The notes under the pieces were generated by a model, which worked only from the letters and a program-made list of their open reading frames with translations, was not told the origin of the DNA and did not search any database. Of a DNA stretch of 64,000 bases, positions 45,864 through 57,900 are shown piece after piece (the stretch's first letter is position 1; each line of letters begins with the position of its first letter). Made by a program: the position numbers and the translations under genes. Source of the stretch: Aldrovandia affinis. Its lineage: Eukaryota; Chordata; Actinopteri; Notacanthiformes; Halosauridae. The DNA lies in NCBI GenBank assembly GCA_029706075.1, contig JAINUG010000087.1, positions 3,466,929 to 3,530,928 on the forward strand. The letters are read 5' to 3'.

Positions 45864-47879
45864 GAAGCAATATGCAATGGAATAAATTCGCAAATACATC
45901 ACCTAAGGAGACAAAAAATTGTCTGGTTCAACTAAACTGAGGTGGCTCTAAATGAGAAGTGTCATGTCCGTCTCACAAACCCATAAGTTTAGGCATAGGT
46001 GTAGATGTTGTAGGAAAACTGGCTGAACCCCTACCAACTGATGGCACTAGTGTGAACATTAGCAAACCTCTACCTCTCCCGAAACCATTAGTACCCTCCA
46101 TGTTAGAATGAGAAACAAATTAAATGTAAAAAATTAAAAAAGAAAACAAAAATATTTAATAGACTGTGTGTATTATTACGCAATTCCATTGATAAAACCG
46201 ACAGAATGTAAATATTTCCATTGAATGTATAAATAAACAAAATGTATATATTTGTTTCATTCAAATATGATAAGAATGCCTGCCAGAATCACGAAATCAC
46301 GAAATCACTTCAAAAACGAGATAAATTAGGACGCTATTGCCCCCAAGTGGCGAAAAGCGATGCTGCGCTTAATACAGTTCAATACGAATGAACTCATCTG
46401 CAACCACAGTAGGAAACTGGAACGGACGAATCTTCTTCGGAGGTGACGATTCCAGGACGATCACTGCACCACTGTAACAGTACTCTTCTGCGTTGTTAAA
46501 TGAAGAATGGCTTCAACCTGCATCAATCGTCTGTTTATTGTCTGGACATAGAAATGCATGCAATCAGTCATGCAATGCAACGGCGCCACATGCTACTGTA
46601 TGGCGTGCAAAACTCAAAAAGGAATAAGCTTTCGTTAGCTATAAAGCTAGCTTGCAACAGACAACGCACCCAGCTATGATGAGCTGGCTAGCTGGAGATA
46701 CTCTTGCTCATTATTCGACAAAATATTGGAGATTGCAATGTACCCAATCACATTACATTTGGTCAATCAGCATCTATAAAAAGCGTCTGAACATTAGAAT
46801 TCACTACCAACTGAAAGGGATTCCGTAGTTTCTATAATTTCACCTCCAATGTCAAAACCTGGCTCCAAGAAAAACTGATCTGTCAATCTTAACATATTCT
46901 TGTTGATACTCCATACTACTAAACACCCCCAACTGCTTTAACTATTTTAATACAACAATAGTTTAACTTTAATAAATATGCTTGCTCTAATGTGACTCAC
47001 AGCTGCTTTATTTTGCTGAATAAAATGGATGTACTTGTTTGATGTGTGTTATATTTGAGTGGTGTCATTGTCCTGCAGAATTCTGGATGCTGGTAGACAA
47101 TGACATGGCGCTTATGGGATGCACTGGTGGTCTAACTGACCATAGCGGTGTCCAGAGAGAGAGGTTTTCTGTTCTAAGGGTATCCCTGCCACATCACGCA
47201 ACAGCAACTCCTCTGGTCGATCGGTGCCTGCAGTCTGCCTGCACTATCTGCATCAGTTGCACGGTTATCCAGTGCAGTACCTGTGGCAGCTCAGCTGGCG
47301 GATGCATGCATCTATTTCAGATGCATGCAATTTGGAGGACATGCTAAATAATGTGTGCCCGCCTAACTTGACAGAGGTGTTGCAAAGACCCCCACCCCAC
47401 CTTTGTCTCTCTCCCCCAAACAAAAGAGCCCCCCCCTCAATTTTTACCTTTGTCTCTTCTTCCCCAAACCCCAGGTATGGGTTCAAAAATGTAAGTCTCA
47501 TTCCTTACAGACAATTACTTCTGAAATGTCTCCCCCTTCTGTGCAATTTTACCATTACATATTCTTCTGCAATTTAGAAATGTTTTGTTCATTCTTACAA
47601 CTTTCTGATTCATATAAAAATAATAGTAATCTGGTTTACTGAGATTTTCACCTGCAAGCCAGCAGATGGTCTAAAGATCTGATCTGTGTCCCAGAAAAAT
47701 ACATTGAGATGCCCAATCATTCTATGGACTATTATTTTGATATAGTATTGTTTAGCTGATATAGTATTGTGCTAAAATCAAGACTCAGGAAGATTTGCTT
47801 TTCCATAATTGCACTACCAGCTTTATTAGAACAATGCTTAGCAACACAGGGAAGAACAAAGAACACATCAAACTCAAAG

Positions 47880-48500
47880 GAAACTCACAGGGATCACGTT
47901 CCTTACCCAAGAGGCCACACAACTCCTGGTCCAGGCTCTGGTGATCTTGCGTCTGGATGACTGCAATTCCTTGCTGGCAGGCCTACCGGCCTGTGCCATC
48001 AAGCCTTTGCAACTAGTTCAGAATGCTGCTGCGCGTCTGGTGTTCAATCAACCGAAGTTCACCCACGTCACCCCTCTACTCTCCTCTGTGCATTGGCTCC
48101 CCATCGCAGCACGCATCAGATTCAAATCACTGGTGCTTTCTTTTCAAGCGGCTAGAGGAACTGCTCCCCCTTACCTCCAGACACTCATCACACCCTACAC
48201 CCCAGCCAGACCCCTCCACTCAGCCTCCTCTGGAAAACTGACTGTCCCATCCCTCTGGGTGCCCGGCAGCTGCTCTTCACAGTCTCGCCTCTTCTCTGTC
48301 CTGACCCCTCGGTGGTGGAATGACCTTCCGCAATCAGTCAGGACCACGGAATCATCTTCTGCAAGAGACTCAAAACCCACCTTTTCAGACTCCACTACCA
48401 CTGAACTCTGTACATCTACCCAATTGTCATCACCACTGCCTACTTGCTCAACACTTATTGTATATGTATCCCTGCCAACTCATTTAATAATAATAAAAAA
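47880..48500 (+). mobile_element. LINE (L2/CR1-like) 3' fragment, end of reverse transcriptase ORF
   Basis: The plus frame at 47941-48645 reads RLDDCNSLLAGLPACAIKPL, NAAARLVFNQPKFTHVTPLL, VHWLPIAARIRFKSLVLSF and RWWNDLPQSVRT. This is the well-known C-terminal region of fish L2/CR1-type reverse transcriptases. The 5' part (endonuclease and RT core) is absent, as with typical 5'-truncated copies, and the frame degrades after about 48370. An A/T-rich tail (AATAATAATAAAAAATAAAT) ends it near 48500. Confidence 0.85.
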
Positions 48501-48789
48501 TAAATTACTTCCTGGTGTTACAGGTATGGTATGCAGCTGCCTACAACGATGTATTACTGCACTGATCTCGTGCGCAAACTATGATTGTTCCATTCAGGTA
48601 TACACCAGGTTTTCAGACAATACATTCCCAAAGACAGAGGCATGAAATAACACATTTGCATCAAACAGTTCAAAATCATCATGAGACAGGGATACACACA
48701 GGTTCTCAAAACCAGAAGAAAAAACCCCTCCGAAAAAGGAAAAAAAATCATTTTAGTCAGGGAGGCCTGCACAAAGAAAACACAAAAGG

Positions 48790-48870
48790 GTCTTTAAAAA
48801 CAAGAAAGAAAAATAGAGGTTTAGAAAACCAAAAGGGTCTTTAAAAACAAGAAAGAAAAATAGAGGGTTT
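48790..48870. repeat. Short tandem duplication
   Basis: GGTCTTTAAAAACAAGAAAG with AAAAATAGAGG occurs twice, about 46 bp apart. Confidence 0.9.
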
Positions 48871-49539
48871 AGTACCCGGTCTTTGGCCGCCAGAGCGTGC
48901 CTTCTCTGGGGATTGAGCTCTATAAGGAATCAATGTAGATTTGAATTACGGCTATTTGTTTCTCTTATATTATAATTGAATTAGCATTTTACAGAGAGTT
49001 TACTTTGACTCTGAACTTGTGTCTGTTTGTTCCCCCTGGCTTCCGTGGGGGTCTACGACTGCGTTCTTTTGCCAGTCTGCTTCGACTTTGCGTGAAATGA
49101 CGTGTGCTTATCCTCCATTTGTCAAATCCAGCTTCCGTGCATCCTCATGTCATCATCAGTAATGGGTGACACAACATGACCCAGAGAGAATGGCATACTA
49201 CTGATTATTTGGGTGGGGAAATTAAACTTTGATGGAAAGATGACCCTCTATAAACCCCACTCCCCAAGTGTTGCGGCCAGATCGATCCATTCCACAACCT
49301 CGAGGCAAACTGAGAAGTGAGGGAGAGGATATTGAATTGGACTGTTTGTTGAATTTTAACCGTTACTCAAAAAATAGGATTGAGATTAATTGAATTCGAA
49401 CTGAATTAGTGGGAATGACCACCCGTATGTAATTGCTATATTTTCAGGGCCTAAACGTCCATCACAATCAATACAAAACAACAAATAACACATTTATAGA
49501 ACACTTATATTCACTAACTACATTGCATGAAACGCACCT

Positions 49540-49613
49540 GGCCGGTTAGCTCAGTTGGTTAGAGCGTGGTGCTAATAACGCCAAGGTCGCGGGTTCGATC
49601 CCCGTACGGGCCA
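49540..49613 (+). tRNA. tRNA-Ile(AAT)
   Basis: A complete 74-nt tRNA with A box TTAGCTCAGTTGGTTAGAGC, anticodon loop CTAATAA (anticodon AAT at 49574-49576) and B box GGGTTCGATCCC. The acceptor stem pairs GGCCGGT with ACGGGCC apart from one G-G pair, which I recall in vertebrate tRNA-Ile(AAT). It has no intron. In fact it looks identical to human tRNA-Ile-AAT as I remember it. The anticodon A would be edited to inosine and read AUU, AUC and AUA codons. Confidence 0.97.
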
Positions 49614-49620
49614 TTCTTTT
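49614..49620 (+). terminator. RNA polymerase III terminator
   Basis: TTCTTTT directly after the discriminator base supplies the four-T stop used by Pol III. Confidence 0.8.
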
Positions 49621-51870
49621 ATGATTTAGACGAGTAAATTGTGTTGGGTATCTCGTCTCTGAAACTGGAAATGCTCAGTATGTTTCGTATATTTTTATTG
49701 TACCCAAACACATTTTGCAAGTCTGTTGCATATTCAGTGAAATAAAAAAATATTTGTACTTCATGTTCTAAAAAAACTGTCTGGATTCACAAATAAATTA
49801 CATGGCAAATGAATGTGTTGCATTTTCTTATGTTTATCAAACTAATTTGATTAATTTTATGATATTCATGACTGAATTTCACATCTAGCAAGTTTACAAT
49901 TCTCTCACAGGATTTATTTCTTTAAAGAAATTGGGGCCTCGGTGAACAGAAAAGCTGTGTTAACTGTTAATAATAATCAATAAATAAATGTTTTTACAAG
50001 TAAGTACACTTTTTTGTATCATTTATCTGCGTCAACCCACTGGTTATTTTTTAATTGGTTACGGCATTTGGTTATTCTAAACTTCAGAATTCCTTTAAGG
50101 CTTTAGTTCCAAACTTCAGCATTTTTTAGGTCTTATATTCGAAATATTTCTAATTTACAGTATTTTGGAATACTTATCTTATGTTCTTGTTGTTTTTCCC
50201 CCCAGTGGCATTCCACTGTGAGACGGTTTTAAGTTTTAGGCAGTTACATCGGAAAGTAATCATAGTCTGATGTACAATGTCTCCAGTGAAATAATATCAA
50301 GCATTGATCAAGGTACCAAACCATCATGGTCACAATTAAAATATGTTTAACGTTAATCTTACAAGGAGAATAAAACAACATGTGACCTTGATTTAGTTTT
50401 TCACTCATTCTCGCGACAGGTGGTAATATAGACGGGGAGTTCATTTTAATTCGTCATTGTATCGCGTGATTTCCGTCATTTCTATCTACGTTTGCGCAAG
50501 TAGCCTGGTAATGATGGCAGCGGCGAGTACAAGCTAGCTACGGCTCGAATGTAAGATGGACTGAGGTATGCGGAGCAATACTTACAACAGACAGGTAAGG
50601 GTTTCTGCGTGATTTTTCCAGATTATTGAGAACAAAAACATATTTATTAGCATGCGCTTGCCGGGTAGCCAATATAGCTGGCTTGCAAGAACTGATCTAG
50701 CTACCCAACTAGCTAAGTGCATTCGATGTCACGTTTTGGCCGCATTTCTTGCTAGCTTGTTATCATATTGATAACGATAGGTAGCTTATAATAAATTAGC
50801 TGGTGTATTTCTTAGTTGGCGTGACTTGCGAATGTCAATTGAAGTTCGCTAGCTAGCTGTCAATTATGGGGACATATCTAGCTAGCTAACTAATTACCAG
50901 ACGTCATCTGTTTAGAATTTGCGTTAATGGAAAACGTTAACTGGTTTGTTTGTCAGCTAACTTAGATAGCTTGGTATATAACTAACAAGGGAATTATTAC
51001 CTAACGCTAGAATGTGCTAGTTTGTATCAACACCGGCGGTGAGCTTGCAGGGTTTGCGTCAGCTTGCGAGCTTTTTTGTGTCTCCCCAAGATGTCGGTTC
51101 GCTAAGAATTTAATTGAAGTCAAAGTCAACTGTAACGTAATAAGTTGGGTCATTTATAATCCCTAACGTTAGCTGACCTAACTTGTTTAACTAGCTATCT
51201 AGCGTGGCAAACGTCAATATGACTACGTGCGTCCTCAGACTGGTTACAATAGGATAACGTTAGCTAGGCTAGTAAACTAGATTATTAGCCAACTAAGTTA
51301 CCTGGACAGGCATGACATGACAATAATACAGTGCTAAAGTTATTTAGTCTTAAACCTTAGTGTTGCGTTTTATCTAGCTGCATGTCTAGATATATATAAC
51401 ACAGCAATGCGTATGTTTGCGCAAAACCGTGGCAATTGGCTTGTGTACTGTTAAAGAGAGCCATGGACGTAGGTGACTAACGTTAGCTTTCACGATTTAA
51501 TTTGACATGGGAACGACGTAGCAAGCTTGATACATGCACCCGTGTTACTATAACGTCTAGATAAATAACATTGAATCAAACAAGGTTGTATCTTGCTAGA
51601 AGTTGTATTGAAGTTGGCGGAAGGAAGGTTTTTTTAATAATCATTTTGAACGTGTTGGGTTGGACGCAACACATTTTTAGATCTGTCTTGGAAAGTTGTT
51701 GCTGATCACGTTACTTCCTTAGGTGCCAGCTGAAGACTTGTTTGAGAGAACATACACATATGTGACTTACTATTTAGTAAGTCATGAGCTGGCTGTACAT
51801 GTGTTGATTGTAGCGTTTTTGATGTTTTTTGAGCAGCGGTTCCAGCGTTGTTCTCCCAATCCCCGTCAGG
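49621..51870 (+). other. SLC30A9 promoter side, leader exon and 5' intron
   Basis: No protein-coding exon is supported before 51871. The stretch 49621-50450 is AT-rich intergenic DNA. A probable leader exon ends at 50594. The following DNA is rich in CTAGCTAG/AACGTTAG motifs without a recognised element. Confidence 0.55.
50480..50594 (+). other. Probable SLC30A9 non-coding first exon with tiny upstream ORFs
   Basis: The stretch ends in CAACAGACAG|GTAAGG, a strong donor. Upstream it has a CpG-bearing leader with several ATGs that open frames of only a few codons: ATGATGGCAGCG... to TAG, ATGTAA and ATGGACTGA. The start at about 50480 is arbitrary. Possible acceptors before the coding exon are TTCCTTAG (51720) and TTGAGCAG (51836). 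Confidence 0.5.
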
Positions 51871-51979
51871 ATGTTCCCAGGGCTGGCCCAGAGACCGTGG
51901 CATGTATTCTGCAGAGTTTACTTGCAACAAAGGGCCCCCATCTCGCAAAGAGCACCACGAGTGGGACGACCATGCCAGG
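51871..51979 (+). CDS. slc30a9: SLC30A9 coding exon 1 (presequence)
   Basis: ATG at 51871 opens [20 protein letters not shown], similar to the human start MLPGLA as I recall. It has many Arg and no acidic residues, as expected for a mitochondrial targeting peptide. The donor is CAGG|GTGAGT, phase 1. Confidence 0.88.
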
Positions 51980-54900
51980 GTGAGTTTCCCCACATGCCTG
52001 GAGACCTCAAGCTCGTCCCTGCCATTGTTCTGCTGTGCACTGGTTTGGGCTGAGGCCTTTTTGAGGTAGAAATGGGATGTTTATATGCAGCTGTTGTGAC
52101 TTTATCTTTGCTGGTGCCGACTTATTTTGATGTTTATTTTCCATTGGGATTTGGTCAAGTTTATTTATAGTTATATTGAGCCATATGCTAATCTGGCACA
52201 AAGAAACCAGAGTATCAGCATTGCGTATTGAGGCTATGAAAGAGCTTCAGCTACATTACAATTCAAACAACTTGGATTTCCTACATTATAACATATGATC
52301 CATTTGTACAGCTTTATATTTAAAGTAGCAATTTAAGTAAGTTAAGAACGCTGCTCAAACATGCCTTACATAAATTACATACAACAGGCCTTAAGTCTTC
52401 TGGTACAGGTCTCCCAGTATTGTTTTCATGACTGCCACACCTTGCTTTCATTAGCATATCCAGTGCTATAACAGTTGCCTCACTGGCATTTTAAGGGAGT
52501 GCTTACATTGTTTACAGCCACTTATACATTGCTAAATAGGCAGATTGAAAAATAAATTAAAATTGAATGGTCATAAGCTATTTATTTGAGAGTGCCTAAT
52601 GTTCCAACTAAACTGAATTTTCTAGCAAGCTAGTGAGTTACCTAGTTGGTGAGTTTTCTAGCTAGCTAGTGAATTGAAGCTTGTGAATCAGCTAGTTTGC
52701 TCTTGAGTTTGACAGCTAGCCAATGAGTTTCAAGCTTGTGAGTTTGCTCGCTAGCTGACTCACTAGCTAAACATTTGCTAGCAAATGCCAACACAACACA
52801 ATGTGACAACACAATAGCTGGCTAGCTAACTTTTATGGAGTAAAGTGGATGGTTTTGTCTTGATTCATAGTTTTTGCGACCTCCTCACAATTGGTTTTCC
52901 ACAACTGTGTCACAACTGGCTTATGGTGAAAGAATTGAAGTCTGTTTTTATGTGTGCCTCCTACCTCTGTGTCAAAGTTTGTGGGCAGTGGAGGGTGGTT
53001 GCACGCGCCTCCACTAAAAAAACATGACTTTGGTTGCTCTTGTGCATATAGTGTGTATCCTATATATGGTCACTTGGCCCACGTGCCTCAGCATCCACAG
53101 GTCAAGCTGTCCTACCGTTGTTGTCCATAGGGTGGCAGAATGCAGGTGGGATGCACAGTCTCTGGTTTAGTTTCCCCGACAGCCGCGTAGCAGCTCTTGC
53201 AGCGGCTCAGAACCAGTACTACTGCACCGCCGGCGGCAGTAAAGATGGGTCCGGGTCCTCGTCCTCGGGGCCTGATAAACCCACCCCGGCTGAGGAGGCT
53301 CTGGCAGCCAAGCCTTCTCCCAGTGTCTCAGGTAATGATTCTTTCAGTTTTCAGTAACTTTTATAAACCGCTCCAGCACATGCTTGCTCTACTTGATCTA
53401 CTCATGCAAGTAAATGGAACAAAGTACATGCTCTGTATTGTTCAAACTGCATTCTGTTATATAATTTTACACCATTCAGTAATCCGTTGTATATATCCCC
53501 CCACACTTTTTTTTCATGGCTGAACAGCTGGAGATAAATCTGGTAAGTGTTTGATCAGACCAATCTTAAATGTAGCTACTTATTTTATTTTTTTTTTTTT
53601 TTGCCATTCAGTTTTAGAATGCTTTTGAGAAATGTTTGTGGCCAGTTTGGGTTTTATTGATTCAGTCGGTTTCCCTTTGTAGCACAAGTTCCCACAACCG
53701 CAGGTCCAACCAAATTGGAGAATATCCAAGTGAAAGGTAATGTAGTGCAGAGTTTGTATCCTCCGTCTTCGTCTGAGGTCAGTCGTGTTTCAATACCACA
53801 GATGAAGTATGACCTAACCAGATGGTCCACTTCCTCGTTCTAGAAAGTTCTGGTTGATAACATGGAGTACCGCTGCTTTCTGCATTGCTACTCTAGCTGT
53901 TGGTGTTCTGTCTTCAATCGCACCCCTTCATAACTACTCATAATCGAGTCTGCAAATCGTAACACTTTAAGTTTCAACTGTGTCAAAGACAAGGGGTCCC
54001 AAATTCAGTCCCAAGAAGTCAGGTGAGATGTGTTAACTGTGTAAATTGACTACTTTAGTTGTAACAACTAAAAGCAGTACACCTTGTGGCTGTCCAGGAC
54101 AAAGGGTGGGGACCCCTAGAACAGATCGAACTTTCATTGTTAAGAATATAGAACTGACAGTCTGGTTAGTATATAGACTCTGTTTTTATACCTTTGGGTC
54201 CTGGGGTGTCAGAGGGTAAGGAGGCATGATTTGGGAACTTGCCTGGGATACGGAGTAAACTGGCTTTTGCAGTGTAACACGCTGCCTGCCTAAATAACAT
54301 TTTGGGAAGATTCCCCTACAATCACACTTTGATCAATTGTAATTTCTTTGGTGAATTCGGTACACATTTTTGACTCAAGGATGATGTTTAAAGACATCTT
54401 GTGTGGTTTTGTGCAAAAGTAAAATCTAGTGAAAGCAATTCTTTTTTACGGATTTACAAGCCACTAAGGAGCCACTTAACTTGCTACATGCTTAATATAC
54501 CCAACCGAATACGTTCATTTTACATGCCCTGACTGGAATATCTTTAAATTAATTTGAATCCCTGAGTTAGGATCCCGATCTGATCTGTAATTCAAAGGTA
54601 AACCGCACATAATGGTTTCACAGTACAGCCCTAGGTGCCCTTTAACGCTCTGGTAAAAGCCAAAGGCATGGCCCTTCAGCTCTTACCCATGCATTAGGGA
54701 AGGAGACATCTTTAGTTGTCTTGGTTTCTTCATTTCCGTGGCAACGTTATGAACAAGGGACTCTTTCCTCAGTGAGGGCGGTACTGAAGAAGAGGGAGTA
54801 TGGCACCAAGTACACCAAGAATAACTTCATCACAGCAGTCAGGGCCATGAATGAGTTCTGCCTCAAGCCCAGGTAAGACTCGTTTTCAATGCAATGACTT

Positions 54901-57900
54901 GCCTTCATTCAGTCCTTGAAGACACAGATTTGTGGGAGTATCACTTGCTGGCTAATCAGCAACATATGTATGTGTTTATGTAAATGTTTATGTTTAACTT
55001 TACTAGGGTTGCTTATGCGATGTAAATGACTGAAGTAGTTCAATACCTGTCTATAGAGTACAATAGAAGTGTCACTCACAGGGATTTAAACCTGCAAACC
55101 TTCTGGTTTCAAATGTCATTTCTCAACGGCTGTGCCTGCAATGATGCTTTTATGGGGTCGCTGTAATGTAACCTGCCGCTCAGGTTCAGGGTTAGGAGAG
55201 TCTTGGAAGACCTCTTTTCCCAGAAGCAAAACCAGTACAGCCTTATCAAACCAAAAAGTTGGTATTGGCCTTCTATTTACCAGTGAGACTGTCCATAGGA
55301 TCTCTGGTGTCTCTGGGCTCAAGTGTTCTGTGACTCAAACCCACAGAAAATAGACCTCTTAACAAACCTCAGAAGTTGATATATTCCTTCAACCTTGGAC
55401 GAATGAAGCTGTCAAGGAGTACCTCTACGCTCACCCTACACTACGTTTCCCATCAGCACCTCTGAAACATTGTGCAGCATTTTGCCTGCTTTTTGAACTG
55501 ACCCTCTGGCCCTACTGTTGCTCCCTCTCGTTACTGAGGCGGAAGTCCCCAGGCATTATCAGTGTGACGAACGACGTAATGAGCCAGCGCACTGCAGTGA
55601 TTACAGCGTTAACAACAGTGAATGTAGAGTCCCTTCCTGACAAAGGCCGAGCATGTGTTTGAGCCAACCCTGTGCCTCTGCATGTGACATTCCTCCCCCG
55701 CAGTGACCTGGAGCAGCTGCGAAAGATCCGCCGACGCAGTCCCCACGACGACACCGAGGCGTTCACCGTCTTCCTGCGCTCGGACGTGGAGTTAAAGTGC
55801 GTAACCTCGTCATTCCGCCGCATTCAGTGGGCATAGACCCAAATGTGCACAGTGTAGTTCCATCTGCACCCTGTATAATGTTGGATCGAGCTTCGATCTT
55901 ATGAGCCATTGAGGTTTAGTTCTGCCATCTGTACTGTGCACGCTCTTATTTTTATTGGAGAGAAGTGGTCTTCTGATCTGCAGGAATTGAATGCAAGTCA
56001 ATGCAATCACACTGTTGGATCTCTAGAGTCTGCTGTTCTGGGCTCATGCCAGCTCACTAAGCACCCCAGATCACTGTTCTCAGATCAGAAAGTCGAGGAT
56101 TATCCTTTATTTTATTTTTTTTTTGTTTTATTTTTTTGTGTTTCAGATTTTGTCCTGTTTTTTTCCCAATTTAGTGGCCAATTATACCCTCTATTTATTT
56201 TGATTTATCCTCCCCACACGAGTTTGTCGCTTGTCTCTATGAGGCAAACTAATTCCTTTGAGATGGAATTTGCCCACCCACGTTCTGGAGACACCCTTAC
56301 GTGATTCACGGCGTACTCGACCCTCCCCCTCCCCCCTTCCCCCTCCCCCTTCCCCCTTCCCCCTGTGGCGGACACCCAAATGCCGCCTCCGATCAGGGCT
56401 AACGGCCAGGGCCAGTCTGGCAGCGATGGGTTTCGAACTGCATTCCTTGTAGGCAATGCACACTTGCATCGGACCAGCCAAGATTTGGTGTGTTCGACCG
56501 CTACGCTATCCGCCACCACAGGAGGCTACTATTGGTAGTGTCCTGTATTTAGGAGCAGGTTGCTCCATAAATACACCCATGTAAGTGGTTTTAACCTGCT
56601 GTGTAAAAACCTTAATTGTGGTTGTTAAACCTATAAACCTGTCCCTCTAGGAATTTTACTGCCTGTCAGAAATGTACCTTGGGCGATTCTTACAAGAATG
56701 TAACACCCAGAGAAAGTGTTTGGCTAGACCTACCAAACACTTGGGCATCATTAAAGGCCAATTGCTTTGCATGTCCAATTAATACTTTCCCCCAAGAGAT
56801 AATTAAAAAATATTTATCTACTTTTCCAATAAACACAAGATTAATTTCAAGGTTATAATAGATATATTGTTATACAGATAAGTAGTGTTTAACTACTGTT
56901 TTCCCTGTCCTCTTTAGTCATTGACTGTTCTGTCTCTTAGCAGTCAGTGAGTGAGATTTGAGATGTATTGTAGGAGCTTTTAGCAGGCTGCTTTTCTCTG
57001 ACTGTGGTGTGCAGGGCCCTGGAGGTGTGGGGCAGTCAGGAGGCCCTTGCCCGGGAGAGGACCCTGAGGACAGAGGTGGAGAGGGAGTATAAAGAAAGTA
57101 GGTATTTACCACAGATAAACATGTATTTACCATGGATATCTGTAGTTGCATGTAAATACCCATGGAGTTACCATAAATATCTGGATTTACAATAGATGCC
57201 TTTTAGATCTACTATAGGTATCTGAATTTAGATACCCAGAGTATTAACTTTTGATACCTGTGGATTTACCATAGATATTTACATTTGCATATAAATTTGT
57301 TGGATTTACCATAGATGTCTTAATTTACTAATAAATACCTAAGAATTTACATTTGATACCTGTGGATTTGCCATAGATATTTACGTTTGTATACAAATTC
57401 CCATGGATTTTCCATAGGTACCCTTTGTTTTTATTTAAAATAATAAATCTAGTTGTCCCTCCCATTTCCAGATTTATTTCGGAATCAGCAGCTGTTGAAG
57501 GAATACAAAGATTTCTGGGGCAACACAAAGGTGAGTGTGGGTGTCTGGTGTGCATTGCCAAAACGCACCAACAGATATGTATTTAAGCCATGTGTTTAAC
57601 AGGTGCCAGCGAAAGTTTGTGATTTTTAAAGGTTTTAACTTTATATAATGGTTTAAGTTGGGTTTCAGTGTTCGTCCCACATTACATCACATTTTTTCCC
57701 AGTCTTTCATGCTGAGTTACATTGGGTGACAGACGAGAGAGATCCAGGGCTTTAGTCTGCCTGACGTACCCACCCCTCAGTCTCATGACCTTTTACCTCC
57801 ATAGAGTCACAATGTACATTGTTGGCAGCCTATACATGCCACCTCATTGTTTACAGTTCTCTCCAAAGCACTGTTCCAACCAGTGATGGTTTGTGTATAG

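Larger units (their letters stand above)
39601..49539. other. Intergenic region between RAB11FIP5 and the tRNA gene
   Basis: About 10 kb without a supported gene. It holds a CA microsatellite (about 40567-40601), a SINE-like block (40672-40830), an unclassified repeat (40835-41740), a SINE tail element (42435-42610), a decayed Tc1-like stretch (about 44160-44400), a hAT-like element (45213-45863) and a LINE fragment (47880-48500). The rest is AT-rich with nothing recognised. Confidence 0.6.

Noticed and set aside
46380-46620. CpG-bearing stretch considered as another promoter/exon
   Set aside because: No open frame, splice sites or recognisable product.
50568-51983. Longer SLC30A9 protein starting in the leader exon
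   Set aside because: Joining the leader ATG to either acceptor gives a frame different from MFPGLA and does not continue into exon 2.
55797-55800. GC-AG donor (AAAGT|GCGTAA) for SLC30A9 exon 6
   Set aside because: It breaks the frame with ALEVWG; the GTGCGT donor two bases earlier fits.
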